A stretch of 64,000 nucleotides of DNA from Lithobates sylvaticus (GCA_028564925.1 CM053034.1:87646282-87710281); one strand, 5' to 3'; shown: positions 1 to 11,689, numbered from the stretch's first letter. Program-made: numbers and translations. The notes: generated from the letters alone by a model not told the origin.

Positions 1-842
1 CTGGTGAATCGTTCTCCCGAAAATATCTTACGATCTCGTCTTCTATTATTTTTTGATTTTCTTTATCCTCCAGTATATCTTCATTTATTCTCCATAGTCC
101 TTTTCCCATCTTTTCACCGTTTAAATTTAATATTTTTAACATAACAGGAGCGTGATCTGAGATTGTTATTATTCCTATTTTTATTTCCAGTATTTCATCT
201 AAACATCTATGTTCGATCATAATATAATCTAACTAGGGGTATATTTTATGAACTGCTGAATAAAATGTGTAATCCTTTACATTGGGGTGATGTATCCTCC
301 AGGGATTGATATTCCTGGAATACATTTTTCAATCTCCTTGTTTGCCTCATTTCCCTATCTGTTGTACTTGAAGAGGTATCTATTTTGTGGTCTATTGGGA
401 AATTAAAATCCCCTGCTAATATCAATTTTCCTTGTTTAAATTCTAGTAGATCCTTCAATATTTCCACCATGTATTTTTTAGGATTTCTATTTGGGCAGTA
501 TATGTTCGCCAGCGTGTATTTAATGTTCTGCATAGTTCCCATCAGGAAAAGGTAACGTCCTTCCGGATCAACTTTTCTCTTCTCTATTTCAAATCGAACA
601 TCTTTCCCCAGACCTATTGCCACTTTTTTCGCCCCTCTGATAGGCGAATCTCTAAAGACCCAGGTTGGTATATTTCTAGAGTACATTTTAACATTGGAAT
701 CCAAAGTAATGTGCGTTTCCTGAAGAAATATTATTTCTGCCTTGCTCTTTTCTAGTTCTCGTAATACTAATTGCCTCTTCGCTGGTGAATTTAGTCCTCG
801 TACTTTATATGTCAAAATCTGAATACTACTCATCTCCTCCAT
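1..842 (-). pseudogene. L1 ORF2 N-terminus, AP-type endonuclease
   Basis: The ORF2 protein of L1 elements nicks target DNA and reverse-transcribes the element RNA; only its endonuclease domain lies in the window. From the start at 842 the reading has the family hallmarks: an N-terminal ILTYKVRGLNSP stretch (the catalytic Asn region), IIFLQETHI (catalytic Glu), LANIYCPN, and LILAGDFNFP (catalytic Asp-x-Asn). Near position 280 the frame changes. The other frame then continues through YIMIEHR and the terminal SDHAPV motif at about 141-170. The domain is therefore complete in content but split by a frameshift. The rest of ORF2 is outside the window. Confidence 0.85.
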
Positions 843-1437
843 TCCCGTTCCTGCCCCCGGTCATCCCCATGGGACCGCCCCCCCTGTCCCCCATTAAGGG
901 GTGGGAGAGGGGGTCCCCTCACAGCAACACCCGGGGACTTCCTGCGTCACAACTTCAATAACATCAAAGAGGTCACTATTTCTTCTTATAACAAACCTTT
1001 GATCCAACCCCCACATTCCTATTCCCACTCCCCCCTCCTCCTCACCCCGCATCCCCCCTCCCCTCCACCCCCTTACTGCTGGTATTTTGACCTTTTGATC
1101 TCCAGGGCATATTGTGGAATCCCAGGGAGCAACAATACCTTACTCCTCCCTTCTTCCACCTGCCCTCTTTTGGCTTGAGTGGCATTCTGTTAGTCACCTA
1201 GGGCTCTCCTCTCCTGATTTGCGAGAGGTTAACCCCTTGGACTGAGCCATGAATCCCTATTCCCCCACCACCTGCCTCCTTTACTTTCTCTTATCCCTGC
1301 TCCCTCGCCTCCCAAACCCAGTACTAACATCATTTTACAATTTCTATAATGCTAAAAATTTCACAGTGTTTCTCTTCCTTTCTCCTTCATGGTATATCAT
1401 GCTATGTCGCCTTCTCTTGATGTTCTGTTTCTTGTAC

Positions 1438-2494
1438 TCAGATGCCAGTGTGCCTCATCCTGTGTTCTTCTTGATTATTTTCTGGTATCTGGATTCCTAT
1501 GCTTCTACAAAAGTCTGGGATCTCTTCAATAAACCTCAGTCTAAATCTTCTACCATTTCTTTTAGCAATTAGGCAGGCAGGGAACCCCCAGTTATACTGT
1601 ATTTCCTGTTCTTGCAGCGTTTTCAGCGGTGGTTTTAACAATCTTCTTCTCCTCAGTGTTTCTTGGGACAAATCTTGAAAGATTTGTATAGTTTTCCCTT
1701 CCACTTTAATTGGTGGCACTCTCAAATTTTTCCAGATTCGATCTTTATCCTCCCATTTTTTAAAGCGCACTATTGTATCTCTTGTTTTTTCCGTATTAAG
1801 TCCAGGTGGTCTTCTTATTCTGTGCGCTCTTTCTATTTCTATTAAATTAGGTTCTTCCTTTTCCAATATTGGATTAAAGATCTTTGTTATTACTTCTGCT
1901 AAATTTTCTTTCTGCATAGATTCCGTCAAGCCGCAAATTCTCCGATTTTTTTTCTTCGTTCCCTGTTTTCCTGATCTTCTATTTTATACCTTTGTTCTTG
2001 TTGTTTCGGTTTTATTCTATTTTTTTCTCATTTCAGTTCTGTTATCATTTTTACATGGGTGCTAACCTTTGTCTCTACTTCTTCGACTCTTGTAAGCATA
2101 CACCCCAGGTTTTTATGGATTGTTGTAATTTCTATTTTTAGAGAGGTTTCTAACGCAGAGAACATCTTTTCCATGTCTAATTTTGTTGGGAGTTGGTCTT
2201 CGTGCAGCTCCTCTTTTCCACCTGTCGCTCCTTCCTGGTCTGCTCCCGTATGTTGCTCTGTTCTTTACTCCATAGTCAAGGTGCTTTCTTCTATTGTCTT
2301 CGGCTGGGCTTTCTTTTCCTTTTTTTCCTTCTTTTCTTTAGTTTCAGTCTACTTTTGGTGCTCTGTTGTCTTTCTCCCTCTATCTCTCCTTGCGTAAGGT
2401 ATCTACACATAGGGCCAGGGCTAGAGCTAGGGCCTAAACTTGCCCACAGTGATTTTACTACTGCACCTCCACCTCTTGATGCTTTCCCCCTCAT
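1438..2494 (-). pseudogene. L1 ORF1 (RNA-binding chaperone) remnant
   Basis: L1 ORF1 proteins form trimers by a coiled coil and coat the element RNA through an RRM and a C-terminal domain. Here 1929-1438 encodes the RRM and C-terminal part, with IERAHRIRRPPG, DTIVRFKKWEDKDRIW and the basic stretch LRRRRLLKPPL. Just upstream, in another frame, the string ENRERRKKNRRICGLTES matches the classic start of the L1 RRM, so there is a frameshift in or near the A-rich run at about 1945-1965. The segment 2494-2291 encodes a basic, low-complexity leader (KKRRKKRKRKPSRR) that could be the N-terminus; the coiled-coil region between is not open in one frame. Confidence 0.75.
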
Positions 2495-2500
2495 TCTATT

Positions 2501-3990
2501 CCAATTATCCCCAAGAGTTCAATAATGGAGTTCAGTATTCCTGTACCCACGTGACTTTATATCTACCCATCTTTTTCCTGTGTAACTGGAATGGTTCCCT
2601 TTTTACTTATCTGCCCTTACTCTTTATACACTTAATATGCTAGCGCCCCCTTCCTGTTTACTTTTCGGCAAGGAAGAAAATAAATACAGGCGAATATAGT
2701 ATGGTGAAAACAAAAAAAAAAAAAAAGAGGGGCCCCACAGCGTCACACTGATGTACCCAGTGTTTCAAGGAATATTTGCCAAGCCCGTAGATTGGTTACT
2801 ATGGGTGTTCTATTTCCCTTTCTCAGTCCTGCTGTTTCGGGAGCTTATTCATTTGTTTTTTAGATATCGGGAGGTACCAATCTGATTTAACTTCAGTAAA
2901 TGCAATTTAACTTCCCTGGGTTACTCTATCGCTTTCTCCAGAAGAATCCCGCTTCCCTTCAGCAACTTTGGTCTACAGTTCCTGGAATTACTGGCATTAA
3001 TTTTACGTGTGTGATCTACTAGGGCCACCAGTGTAATTTCCACCTGTTTCCTTAGGCTTTTTTTTGCACAGTTCAAGTATCCGTGGGGAGCAGACAAAAA
3101 CAAATAAAAAATAAAAAAAGAGAGACTACACGCTCTCAATCCCAGGTATTCTCTTGATGCTATAGTGTTACCTTCTCAGGATCTTCTTACTTTAACATCT
3201 CATCTCATCCTACCCATGTAATCATACAGTTATATGCATTCTATGGTATGTGGTATTTGGTACACGATATATGTTGCAATCCAAAAAATCGTCTTATCTC
3301 TCCCACTTTTTACCATATATCCATCAGCGTTGATATTATAGGACTATTATACACTGCGCAAATATAAACAAGTTACTTTGAGGTTAGCACAAAAAATAGT
3401 AGCTAGTACTTATCTTCGGGCATCGATCATCCGCGGAGTGGGGGGGGCGTCTCGTCCCTTTTCATCCACCTTCTCATCCACAGCCGTCTGTACCTCTGCT
3501 TCCCACTACCTCCGGGTCTCCAGCAAAGCCCTCTGGTCTCCACCTTCCTTCAGAAATGCCTCTCCCCGCAGACCATCTCCTGAGTATCGAGACTCTTCGG
3601 CTCTTCCCGGCTATCCCCGGACTCTTCCGGCTTCGGCGTTGTTACCGCCGCTTCCGATTCTCGCGGAGCGGTGCAGCCGGGATCAGGGATGCCGCCGGTA
3701 ATTGCTGGAGCTCACCCCTCGAGACGGCCAGGTCCGTTCTTTGCCTTCCACTTACTTCCTCCAGACAAACAATATCCCTGCCAGGTGGGTTCACCCGAAC
3801 AGTGCGTGCAAGTAAGCGCCGGTCGGACGGTGGCTCAGGCGGCGTGGGGGTATGGGAAATGTTAGTAGTAGCCACAGCTTCTCCTGGTCCTGGTGACTTA
3901 TTAATGTTACATTTTTCAAGTCTAATTCTGTCTTCTATTGGCCATGAGGGTGTTTACTGTGGCAGCTCATCAGCATAAACATTGCAGTTT
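2501..3990. other. Unassigned spacer; possible L1 leader
   Basis: No gene is supported here. It contains a short A-tract (2710-2726), an AT-rich middle part, and a GC-rich block (about 3420-3870) with many CpG. Position directly 5' of the minus-strand L1 makes a leader/promoter region plausible, but I cannot place its boundary against the neighbouring LINE. Confidence 0.3.
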
Positions 3991-3996
3991 TGGTTA

Positions 3997-4374
3997 CTAA
4001 AGCCCCCCCGATTCTCTTGTGAAAACTGAGAAGAATAAATTCAATACCTTTGCCATCTCACCATCCTTAGCAACTAGATTCCCTTCCTCATTCTTTATGG
4101 GACCAATATGATCTGACCTCCCTTTGTTACTATTTATGTACTTAAAGAATTTCTTGGGATTTTTCTTACTTTCCTCCGCTATGTGCCTTTTATGTTTTAT
4201 CTTAGCCACCCTAATTGCACCCTTACATTCCTTGTTGCATTCTTTGTAAAGTTTGAATGCTGATGATGATCCCTCAGCCTTGTATTTTTTGAAGGCCTTC
4301 GTCTTTGCTTTTATATTGGATTTAAGCCACCCAGGACATTTATTAGCTCTTTTATATTTATTTCCCATTGGCAT
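3997..4374 (-). pseudogene. CR1/L2-type ORF2, region before the RT
   Basis: This continues the ORF2 above in a different frame. It encodes a Lys-rich segment (KCPGWLKSNIKAKTKAFKKY, then KNPKKFFKYINSNK) typical of the stretch joining endonuclease and reverse transcriptase in CR1-type LINEs, ending LNLFFSVFTRE, which in relatives immediately precedes the first RT motif. No RT motif follows at lower coordinates, so the element stops at this junction. Confidence 0.7.
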
Positions 4375-4465
4375 GCACTGGCTAATGCCCTTAAAAGCAT
4401 ACCCATTTCTCCTCCGGGTTTTTTATTCCTACGTTTTTATCCCAATTTGTATCTTCTAGCAAGGC

Positions 4466-5224
4466 TCATAGCTTAGGGAAGTTGGCTCTTTTTAAATTCA
4501 GTGTCTTTGTATTCCCCTTATGTTTCCTATTAGTGTGATTTTTACTGAAACTAATTGACATGTAATCACTGTTTCCTAAATTTCTCCGTATTTTAACATC
4601 CGTGATCAGGTCTGTATTGTTAGTAATCAGTAGGTCTAGCAATGCATTGTTTCTAGTTGGTGTGTTTACCATCTGACCCATGAAATTATCCTGCAAGGCA
4701 TTTTGGAACTGGCGCGCCTTAGATGAATGTGCGGTTCCTTCCACCCAGTCTATGTCTGGATAATTAAAATCTCCCATTATGATGACACTTCCCATCTTTG
4801 CCGCTAATTCAAGTTGTGATAGGAGGTTCGCCTCCACCTCCTCCCTCTGGTTAGGGGGCCTATAGCACACTCCCAGTATTACTTCTTCCCTTCGCAGCTC
4901 TACCCATAAGGATTCCACCTACTCTCTTGCTCCCTTAGTGATGTCATCTCTCACATTCACTTGTACATAATTTTTGATATACAGGCATACCCCGCCCCCT
5001 TTCTTACTCTCTCGATCCCTGCAATATAGGGAATACCCTTGAATGGTTGCCAGCCAATCATGAGAGCTGTTGAACCAAGTCTCTGAAATTCCTACAAAAT
5101 CTAAATCCTCCTCGTACAACAGTAGCTCCAGTTCTCTCATCTTGTCCACCAGACTGCTGGCATTGGTGAACATGCCACGTAGTTTAGACCGGTCGCATAC
5201 CTTGGGTTTAGGTGCTTTAGTCAA
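4466..5224 (-). pseudogene. CR1/L2-type ORF2 endonuclease domain
   Basis: This is the AP-type endonuclease that nicks the target for LINE insertion. Motifs in order: LRGMFTNASSLVDKM (Asn region), LDFVGISETWF (catalytic Glu), GGGVCLYIKN, LGVCYRPPN, VIIMGDFNYPDIDW (Asp-x-Asn), and LLDLLITN near the C-terminal side; a divergent GNSDYMSIS takes the place of the usual SDH motif. An in-frame TAG at 4919-4921 splits the domain, after which the same frame continues to 4466. It lies downstream of the esterase-type ORF1 on the same strand. Confidence 0.82.
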
Positions 5225-5532
5225 CCTACCACTAATGCTCCCAATACTACCCTCTGGAATATGTTCTGCGCTGACTTTCTCTACCTCTGGACCCCCCCAT
5301 CGCCTAGTTTTAAAGCCCCCCTAACTTTTCGGCCATCTTCACTTCCAGCAGATCTGCACCCTCCTCATTTTGGTGCAGTCAGTGACTTCTATAGAACTGG
5401 TGACTGACTGAGAAGTTGGCTTAGTTCTCCAGGAACCCAACCCCCTCTTTGCTACACCAGCTCCTCAACCACTTATTTACATGCCTAATCTCCCTCTGCC
5501 TTTCTGGTGTGGCTCGAGGTACCAGTAGTATT

Positions 5533-6212
5533 TCAGAATACTACCTTGGAGGTCCTTTTCCTCAATTTAGCTCCCAAGTGCCTAAAATAATTTTTTAGGA
5601 CACTCCATCTTCCTCTGACTTTGTCATTGGTGCCAACGTGCACCATGACAGCCGGGTCTTTCCCAGCCCCTCCCAGTAATCTGTCCACCAGATCCATGAT
5701 GTGCCGAACCCGAGTGCCCGGTAGACAGCATACAGTTCGGCACTTCAGGTCTTTGTGACAGATTGCCCTCTCTGTCCTTCTAAGAATTCTCCTACCACCA
5801 GAATCTGTCTTTCCTTTTCCTTCTCTTCCCCCCACCCTCACTGGAGGAGTTCTTCCCCTGGCAGCTAGGGGAGTTATTTAGCTCCAGTGCTTGTCTCTGA
5901 CTCGTTTCACCAATGTCACTCAACGGGGCGTACTTATTGGGATGTTCCAGCCCAGGATCAGCCTCCCTGGCACTTTCCCCTCTACCCTTCCTGATTGTCA
6001 CCCATCTACTCTGCTTTGGTGCCTGCTCCTCTATCTCCACCCGCCTCTGTGCTGGCCCCTGCCGACACCTGCCATACCGACCCCAACTCTCCTTTAGTAT
6101 GGAGGAACTTCTCAGTGTTGACAGTTGCTTCCCTAAATTTAGAACCTGGGCTTCCAGGGAAACAATGTGCTTACATTTTGTACAGCAGTATTCTCCCTCA
6201 ATCAGATGATCA
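5533..6212 (-). pseudogene. CR1/L2-type ORF1 with esterase (SGNH) domain
   Basis: CR1 and L2 ORF1 proteins bind element RNA and often carry a lipolytic SGNH hydrolase domain of unclear role. Near the start the minus strand reads EYCCTKCKHIVSLEAQVLNL, a Cys pair followed by a leucine-spaced helix. It then runs through a Pro- and Ser-rich linker (6040-5792) into TVCCLPGTRVRHIMDLVDRL and VMVHVGTNDK (5841-5533), where GTND is the block III-like motif of the esterase. The linker and the esterase part are in different frames, so at least one frameshift exists. The nucleophile Ser motif expected upstream is not clear. Confidence 0.7.
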
Positions 6213-6236
6213 AGAAACGCCTACATACCCCAAGAT

Positions 6237-6809
6237 CATCAGTGAGCGCAGCCTATTGCATGAGGGTGTGCACCCCAGAGCACAAACACGCGTTTGTATA
6301 TCAGCAGAGCAGTGGACAGTGTCAGAGCAGAGATTGGTGTCAGTAGGGCAGTGGATGGTGTCAGTCGTTTTTTTTTTTTTATTACTTTTTACTATTTTTC
6401 TAAATGATTTTTGACAATATTATTTTTAATTTTTTTAGAAGCCCTGTTGGGGGCCTTTGGTGAAATATCAAGGGTCTAAACAGAAAGTCCCTTTCTCAGC
6501 TGCACTGGACAGTGAACAAATGGGAAGTGCTCTTTTCTGAGCGTCTTTCTGTGCATTCACAAATAGAAGCATAGTAAACAGTTTACTATGCTTCAGTTAA
6601 GAATGAACACAGGAGTGATTGGTACAGGTAACTCACTGTGTTCATTCATTCATCCTGAAACATCCCCCCAGCAGCCAGCGGGGAGAGGAGGGAAGCTGGC
6701 AGCACTGCAGGGGAGAGACGGGACACCAGGAAGCAGGGGGAATTGGCACCGCACAGGGTGATTAGGGTGTGCCCAGGCACACCCAGCACACCCTGTGCGC
6801 ACGCCTATG
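6237..6809. mobile_element. hAT-type non-autonomous element, 573 bp
   Basis: The ends are imperfect inverted repeats (left CATCAGTGAGCGCA, right end complement CATAGGCGTGCGCA). They are flanked by an 8-bp near-duplicate (CCCAAGAT at 6229-6236, CACAAGAT at 6810-6817). No transposase is present. A short 30-bp-like repeat (gtcag...cagtgga) and an A/T run lie near 6310-6440. It interrupts the 5' part of the CR1/L2-like LINE. The region 6818-7177 that follows holds nothing I can name. Confidence 0.6.
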
Positions 6810-7177
6810 CACAAGATGTACATGAGTCACATCTCCACACCTACCGGGCATCGTACCTACTAATTTAATGGGGATTGAGGATTATACCCTGTCCAAATTA
6901 ACTAACAACTGGCTTCCTGACACTAATAACACAACACTCAGCCATATTTCCCACAGAACTGTCCTGCATTTAAATTATAAGCGTTGCAATGGTCACTTAC
7001 AGTCAAGATGTGTTCTTCTTGTGTACAAGTGACATGCTTATTGCTGATTCATATCACCAGCCATGCTGAACTCACAGTTGCTAGAGTGTGCTGGGAGGAT
7101 GCTGTACTAGTTCTGATGCATCGCTAATCATTTATTTTTATTTTTTTGAACTTTAACTAGTCACAAGTGACATTTCA

Positions 7178-7404
7178 TTAAATCCAATTCACACAGTGGT
7201 GTTGGGATGCGGTGGGTTTCCCGCTGCGCTAAAAAAAAAAAAATACTGTATGCAGTACTTTTTTTTTTTCAGCGCATACAACCTCAACACAGGGGTGTGA
7301 ATTGACACCATAGGAAACAAGGCAAATTGCTCTGTCTTTGCATTGGGACTGCACTGGGCAACACTGCTCACTGCATCCCAATGCAAATGTTGTGAATGGT
7401 CCCT
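7178..7404. mobile_element. Miniature inverted-repeat element
   Basis: The left side reads CCAATTCACACAGTGG then GGGATGCGGTG. The right side reads CACTGCATCCC then TGTTGTGAATGG, the reverse complement with a few differences. The centre has an A13 run and a T10 run around TACTGTATGCAGTA. No coding capacity. The exact ends and target duplication are uncertain. Confidence 0.45.
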
Positions 7405-7622
7405 TTTACAGACACTGCAGTAGTGTTAAGTGACAACTGACCAAGACTTTTCTGTTTAGGTTCTTCATGGTTACCATTCAGTAATCAAATGCATGAGAAA
7501 ATAAAGAAAATATCATTATATTAGTATACAGGATTTATATAGCACCAACAGTTTACACAGAGCTAACAAAGCACATATTTTTACATATTACCATTTCAGC
7601 TTAATTCTTTCTTTAGTCAAAT

Positions 7623-8036
7623 CACTTACCTGTAATGTTTGTCTTACATTATGCAGGCAGCTGGATCCTTGAGAAATCTTCACTGCATGAATGCCTGTCC
7701 TCTTCCTGACTCTGAACTTCTGGCACTACAATGAATATTTAGGCAGAAAAGCAGTACGGATGGTCTGAAAGGGTGACACTCCTTCATCCTTCTCCATTGA
7801 GAAATTCTCTCATTGATTACACTGCTTGTAACACAATTTGTGGATGTCTGATCAGTTACAAACACCCCCCCCCCCCCCATTCACATTTGGAGCTACAAGC
7901 AGTGTAATCAATGACTGTTAACCATTCCAGTGCAGCAATTTAAGTGACAGGAAGAGGACAAGCATCACTGCAGTGAAGAGTTCTTCAGGATTCAGCTGCC
8001 TACTCAATGTTGGACATCCTTCATTATAGGTGAGTG
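7623..8036. mobile_element. Fold-back element with about 90-bp arms
   Basis: The left arm 7623-7712 (starts CACTTACCTGTAATG, ends TGTCCTCTTCCTGAC) and the right arm about 7950-8036 (ends CATTATAGGTGAGTG) are reverse complements with some divergence. An inner pair (TTGATTACACTGCTTG / CAAGCAGTGTAATCAA) lies between. No protein is encoded. A C16 run sits near 7865. Confidence 0.55.
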
Positions 8037-8054
8037 ATGTGACTAAAACTGTAA

Positions 8055-8972
8055 TGCGGCGTACACACGCTCAGACTTTCTGGCGGGATTGTCCGCCGGA
8101 CCTAGTCCAGCGGACAAACCGCCGGACTTTCCAGCGGAGGTCCGCCGGACTTTCCGAGCGTGTGGACTTGCCCACACACGCCCGGACTTTTCCGGCGGAC
8201 AATCCGCAGCGGGACCTTTAGAAATGAACGGACTTGCCGACACACGATCGGAAAGTCCGTTCATTTAGAACGTAACTGCATGTAGACGGGGCTAGCAAAG
8301 GCAGTGAATGCCGCATCGCTAGCCCCGTCACCTCGTACGGATTTAAAGGGAATCCCTACGCCGAAAAAAACAGCGTGGGGGTCCCCCCCAAATCCATCTC
8401 AGACCCTTATCCGAGCACGCAGCCCGGCCGGCCAGGAAAGGGATGGGGATGAGCGAGCGCCCCCCCCTCCCCCCACCCCAAAGCACCTTGTCCCCATGTT
8501 GATGAGGACAAGGGCCTCTTCCCGACAACCCTGGCCGTTGGTTGTCGGGGTCTGCGGGCGGGGGGCTTATCGGATGTACCCCTACCCATTCACCTAAGGT
8601 GTAAAAGTATAAATAAAAAAAAACACAATTTTTTTAAAATATTTTATTGCACAGCTCCGGGGGTCTTCTTCCGTCTTGGGGGGTTTTCTCGCCAGACTCC
8701 CCTCGCTTTCTTCTGCTTTTTTACCTAGCTCTTTCACGAGCGGAGGAGCCAATCTTGTGTCGGCAAGTCCGTTAATTTGCAAAAGTCCCGCGGACTAGCA
8801 CACAGACCGCGGGATTGTCCGCCGGACTCGCGAGTCCAGCGGACAATTTTAAGTCTGAACTTAAAACTTAGTCCGCCGGACTTTTGGCAGGAAAAAGTCA
8901 GCTGGCGCCCACACACGGGCGGATTGTCCGGCGGACAATCCTGCGGGAAAGTCCGCTCGTGTGTACGCCGCA
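8055..8972. mobile_element. Harbinger-type non-autonomous element, 918 bp
   Basis: Perfect 15-bp terminal inverted repeats (TGCGGCGTACACACG and its complement) are flanked by TAA on both sides (8052-8054, 8973-8975), the trinucleotide duplication typical of PIF/Harbinger. The ends are rich in short palindromic GTCCGCCGGAC-like units in both orientations, candidate transposase binding sites. The middle has no transposase. Confidence 0.8.
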
Positions 8973-8975
8973 TAA

Positions 8976-9277
8976 GGATTTTTCTTAGCTAAACTTCAGC
9001 TTTAAATAAACTGTCTTACAAAGCAAAACACTTGTGTGAGAATGGATCTTGACTGCACCAGTTCACTTCAGTTGATTTACTTGAGGAAATACTTTTCATT
9101 TAGAAAAGCTTAATACATAAGGTGATGCTGTATTCACTTTGAATTGCCAACCATATGCAAGAGAAAAAAAAAAAGTAAGTATTGTGATAAACATAGCTTA
9201 ATATGATTGTAAAGCATCACTAAAATAGAAATGAAAGGCAAAACATTTTTGTGTGTATATTATATATAAATATACAT

Positions 9278-9317
<40 letters not shown>

Positions 9318-9359
9318 TGTAGCAGGCATGTTGTAATGCAATTTCTCCTTTTGGCCACA
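8976..9359. repeat. Spacer with (CA)n microsatellite
   Basis: AT-rich sequence without a gene. A TATA/CA microsatellite lies at about 9240-9312, ending in roughly 15 CA units. Confidence 0.7.
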
Positions 9360-9803
9360 AGATGAAAAAGCTCAGAGACACAGAGCATACTGGGAAAAAG
9401 GGTAGTTTTGGGAAGTGTGGAGGGGATGGAAGAGAGGGCAGTACTGAGGTAAAAGAAAGAGAGAGTGCTGACAGGAGACAGAGGAGAGGAGATTTCTGAA
9501 AAAAGGGGGGGAGATACTAAGGCTCAAAAAGACCTTTGCTGGGACACAGTGACACTTACCAGTGAGGAGAGGAGGAGTATGTGAGGGGAAGGAACTGAGG
9601 TGCCAGAGAGAGGAGAGAGACACCAGGGACTGTGTGCCCTAACAGAGGAGGAGGGATATCCTGAAGCCTGGGAAAAGGAGAGATGTGAGGAGAGCGAGAA
9701 AAAAAAAAAAAAAAACGCTGTGAGAGGGATTTTTGGAGCTGAGGGGAGAGAGAGAGAGAGACACACACACACACACTGACAGCAGAGAGTGTGTGACCTA
9801 TTA
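9360..9803. other. Purine-rich (GA) tract, left part
   Basis: Long run of G and A on the plus strand, with short GA/CA dinucleotide repeats (about 9748-9778). The same texture resumes at 10682-10915, and both parts share phrases such as gagagacacacacac...ctgac followed by gtgacctattat. This suggests a duplicated or split purine tract around the TTAA element inserted between them. No reading frame looks real. Confidence 0.5.
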
Positions 9804-10681
9804 TTAACCACTTGTGACCGCTGTCAGAAAATATATGTTACTTTAAAATTCCCGATGTGCACGCGCACGCCTGCCGCGAGCCCCGTGACCGTGCCCGCAG
9901 GACCCACGGCCTTGATCGCCGCTGAGATACCCGCGATCGTGTCACGGAGCTGAAGAACGGGGAGATGCCGATGTAAACAGCATCTCCCTGTCATTGGAAG
10001 CAGCGATCAGTGTTGTGTCACTGCTAGCCCATCCCCCAGACAGTTAGAAACACTCCCCCATGACACACTTAACCCCTCCCCGCCCCCTAGTGGTTAACCC
10101 CTTCACTGCCAGTGACATTTTTACAGTAATCAATGCAATTTTATAGCATTGATCGCTGTATTAATGCCAATGGTCCCAAAAATGTGTCAAAATTGTCCGA
10201 TGTGTCTAATAAAAATCGCTGATCGCCGCCATTACTAGCAAAAAAAAATTATTAATAAAAATGCCATAAAACTATCCCCTATTTTGTAGACGCTATAACT
10301 TTTGTGCAAACCAATCAATAAACACTTATTGCGATTTTTATTTTTTTTGTAGATATGTAGAAGAATACGTATAGCGCCTAAACTGAGGAAAACATTTTTT
10401 TAATATATTTTTGGGGGATATTCATTATAGCAAAAAGTAAAAAATAATGTGTTTTTTTTCAAAATTGGTCGCTATTTTTTTGTTTATAGCGCACAAAATT
10501 ACAACCGCAGAGGTGATTAAATGCCACCAAAAGAAAGCTCTATTTGTGGGGAAAAAAAGGACGTCAATTTTGTTTGGGAGCCACATTGCACGACCGCGCA
10601 ATTGTCAGTTAAAGCGACGCAGTGCCGAATCGCAAAAAGTGCTCTGGTCAGGAAGGGGGCTTCCGGGGCTGAAGTGGTTAA
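9804..10681 (-). mobile_element. TTAA-flanked non-autonomous element, copy 1 (reverse)
   Basis: Bounded by TTAA at 9804-9807 and 10678-10681. Ends read CCACTTGTGACCG and CCGGGGCTGAAGTGG. The interior matches, in reverse orientation, the copies at 12222, 12924 and 28819: TTTTTGCGCTATAAAC-like, ACAATTGC..CGGTCGTGC-like and AATTGTCAGTTAAAGCGAC-like blocks. TTAA duplications are made by piggyBac- and Kolobok-type transposases; none is encoded here. Confidence 0.7.
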
Positions 10682-10831
10682 GGAGGGAGAGCTGTCTGAG
10701 GAGAGCGTGCTGAGGTACCAGTATCAGGCTAAAAAGGAGAGAGACACACACACTGACACCTGAGTGTGACCTATTATAGAGAAAGCCAAGCCTTTCCAGA
10801 GACTGCCAAGAGAGAGGGAGTCTGGGGTGTT

Positions 10832-10862
<31 letters not shown>

Positions 10863-11689
10863 GGAGTCTGAGTTGTTGAGAGAGAGAAGCCCAGGAAAAG
10901 AAAAAGGCTCTGACATGACAGTGAGGAGAGAACAACTGTGCCCAAGATTGTGCCTGATCGAAGGGGCAACTAAATCAGTGTTACCGGGACTGGTGAGCGG
11001 GCCTTGCAGCCAATGCTTGCTACAACTGCTAGGGAATAAAGTCACTAGGAGCTACTTAACCAGTGACCCCATAGCTCTAATACTGCCTGTAGGCCTTACT
11101 GATGACCGTAATGCGCGCCAACGAGCACCAACAAAACTTAGGACTAAGGACTGCCCCTAGTTGTAACTACCTTGAAGCTCTATCTGCTGGCCAGTTTAAA
11201 GGGGTACTATACCTCTGTCTATTCGTACTGTGCAGCACGGGCGTGTCAGGACAAGTCTGATCATTGGAGGAGAGTACACTGAGTTCCCAGCATAGCTAGA
11301 GAATTGACTATGGTGTGCTCTTCTGCTTAGTGTGGTCAGTTTCTAATAGTAGAGCAGAGGGACTGGCAAGAACACCAGGGATTTCACATAAAGGAAGCAA
11401 TACAAAGAGCACAGGAGATGTTATCATACAAGTACATGGTACAGCAGGCACATATCAGGAATATGAAGTGTTGGGGTAACAAACGCTTTAAGCTAAGTGC
11501 ACTTTACTTTCTAATATGAAAACATGGAAGTTGATTTACTAAAGGAGTAATGGCAGTTAATTGTGCACAGTAAATGATAGTAAATCGTGTAAAGTTGTGT
11601 TCACTTTGAAAATCCAATTATGTACAAACTAAATGGGGGGGGGGGGATCCTGAGAGCATCCCGCTGCTGTACAGCCAATAGGAAGTGTC
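10682..11689. other. Purine-rich tract, right part, and unassigned spacer
   Basis: 10682-10915 is GA-rich with a short (GA)n. 10916-11689 holds no gene I can support. It contains a G14 run at 11636-11646 and a fragment beginning GTTGATTTACTAAAGG (about 11528) that resembles the end of the miniature element at 11690. Confidence 0.4.

Larger units (their letters stand above)
1..2500 (-). mobile_element. L1-type LINE, 5' half, cut by window edge
   Basis: Read on the minus strand, an ORF1-like RNA-binding protein (about 2494 to 1438) is followed, after a 595-base spacer rich in C and T, by the endonuclease start of ORF2 (842 to 1). This order and the protein motifs match the L1/Tx1 group of non-LTR retrotransposons. 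The reverse transcriptase would lie beyond the left edge. The spacer 843-1437 holds no gene that I can support. The 5' end is not defined; sequence up to about 3900 may be its leader. Both ORFs carry frameshifts, so this is an old, inactive copy. Confidence 0.85.
3991..6236 (-). mobile_element. CR1/L2-like LINE lacking its RT half
   Basis: Reading on the minus strand there is an ORF1 with a Cys pair, a helical segment and an SGNH-esterase GTND motif (about 6212-5533), then an ORF2 starting near 5224 with an AP-type endonuclease and the spacer region that precedes the reverse transcriptase (to 3997). The reverse transcriptase and 3' end are absent. Most LINE copies lose their 5' end, so loss of the 3' half points to later deletion or to interruption. 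A hAT miniature element (6237-6809) has inserted at the 5' side. Several frameshifts and an in-frame TAG show that it is dead. Confidence 0.8.

Noticed and set aside
3378-3978. GC-rich block as a host CpG-island promoter or first exon
   Set aside because: No splice site or protein-like frame is convincing, and its position fits an L1 leader at least as well.
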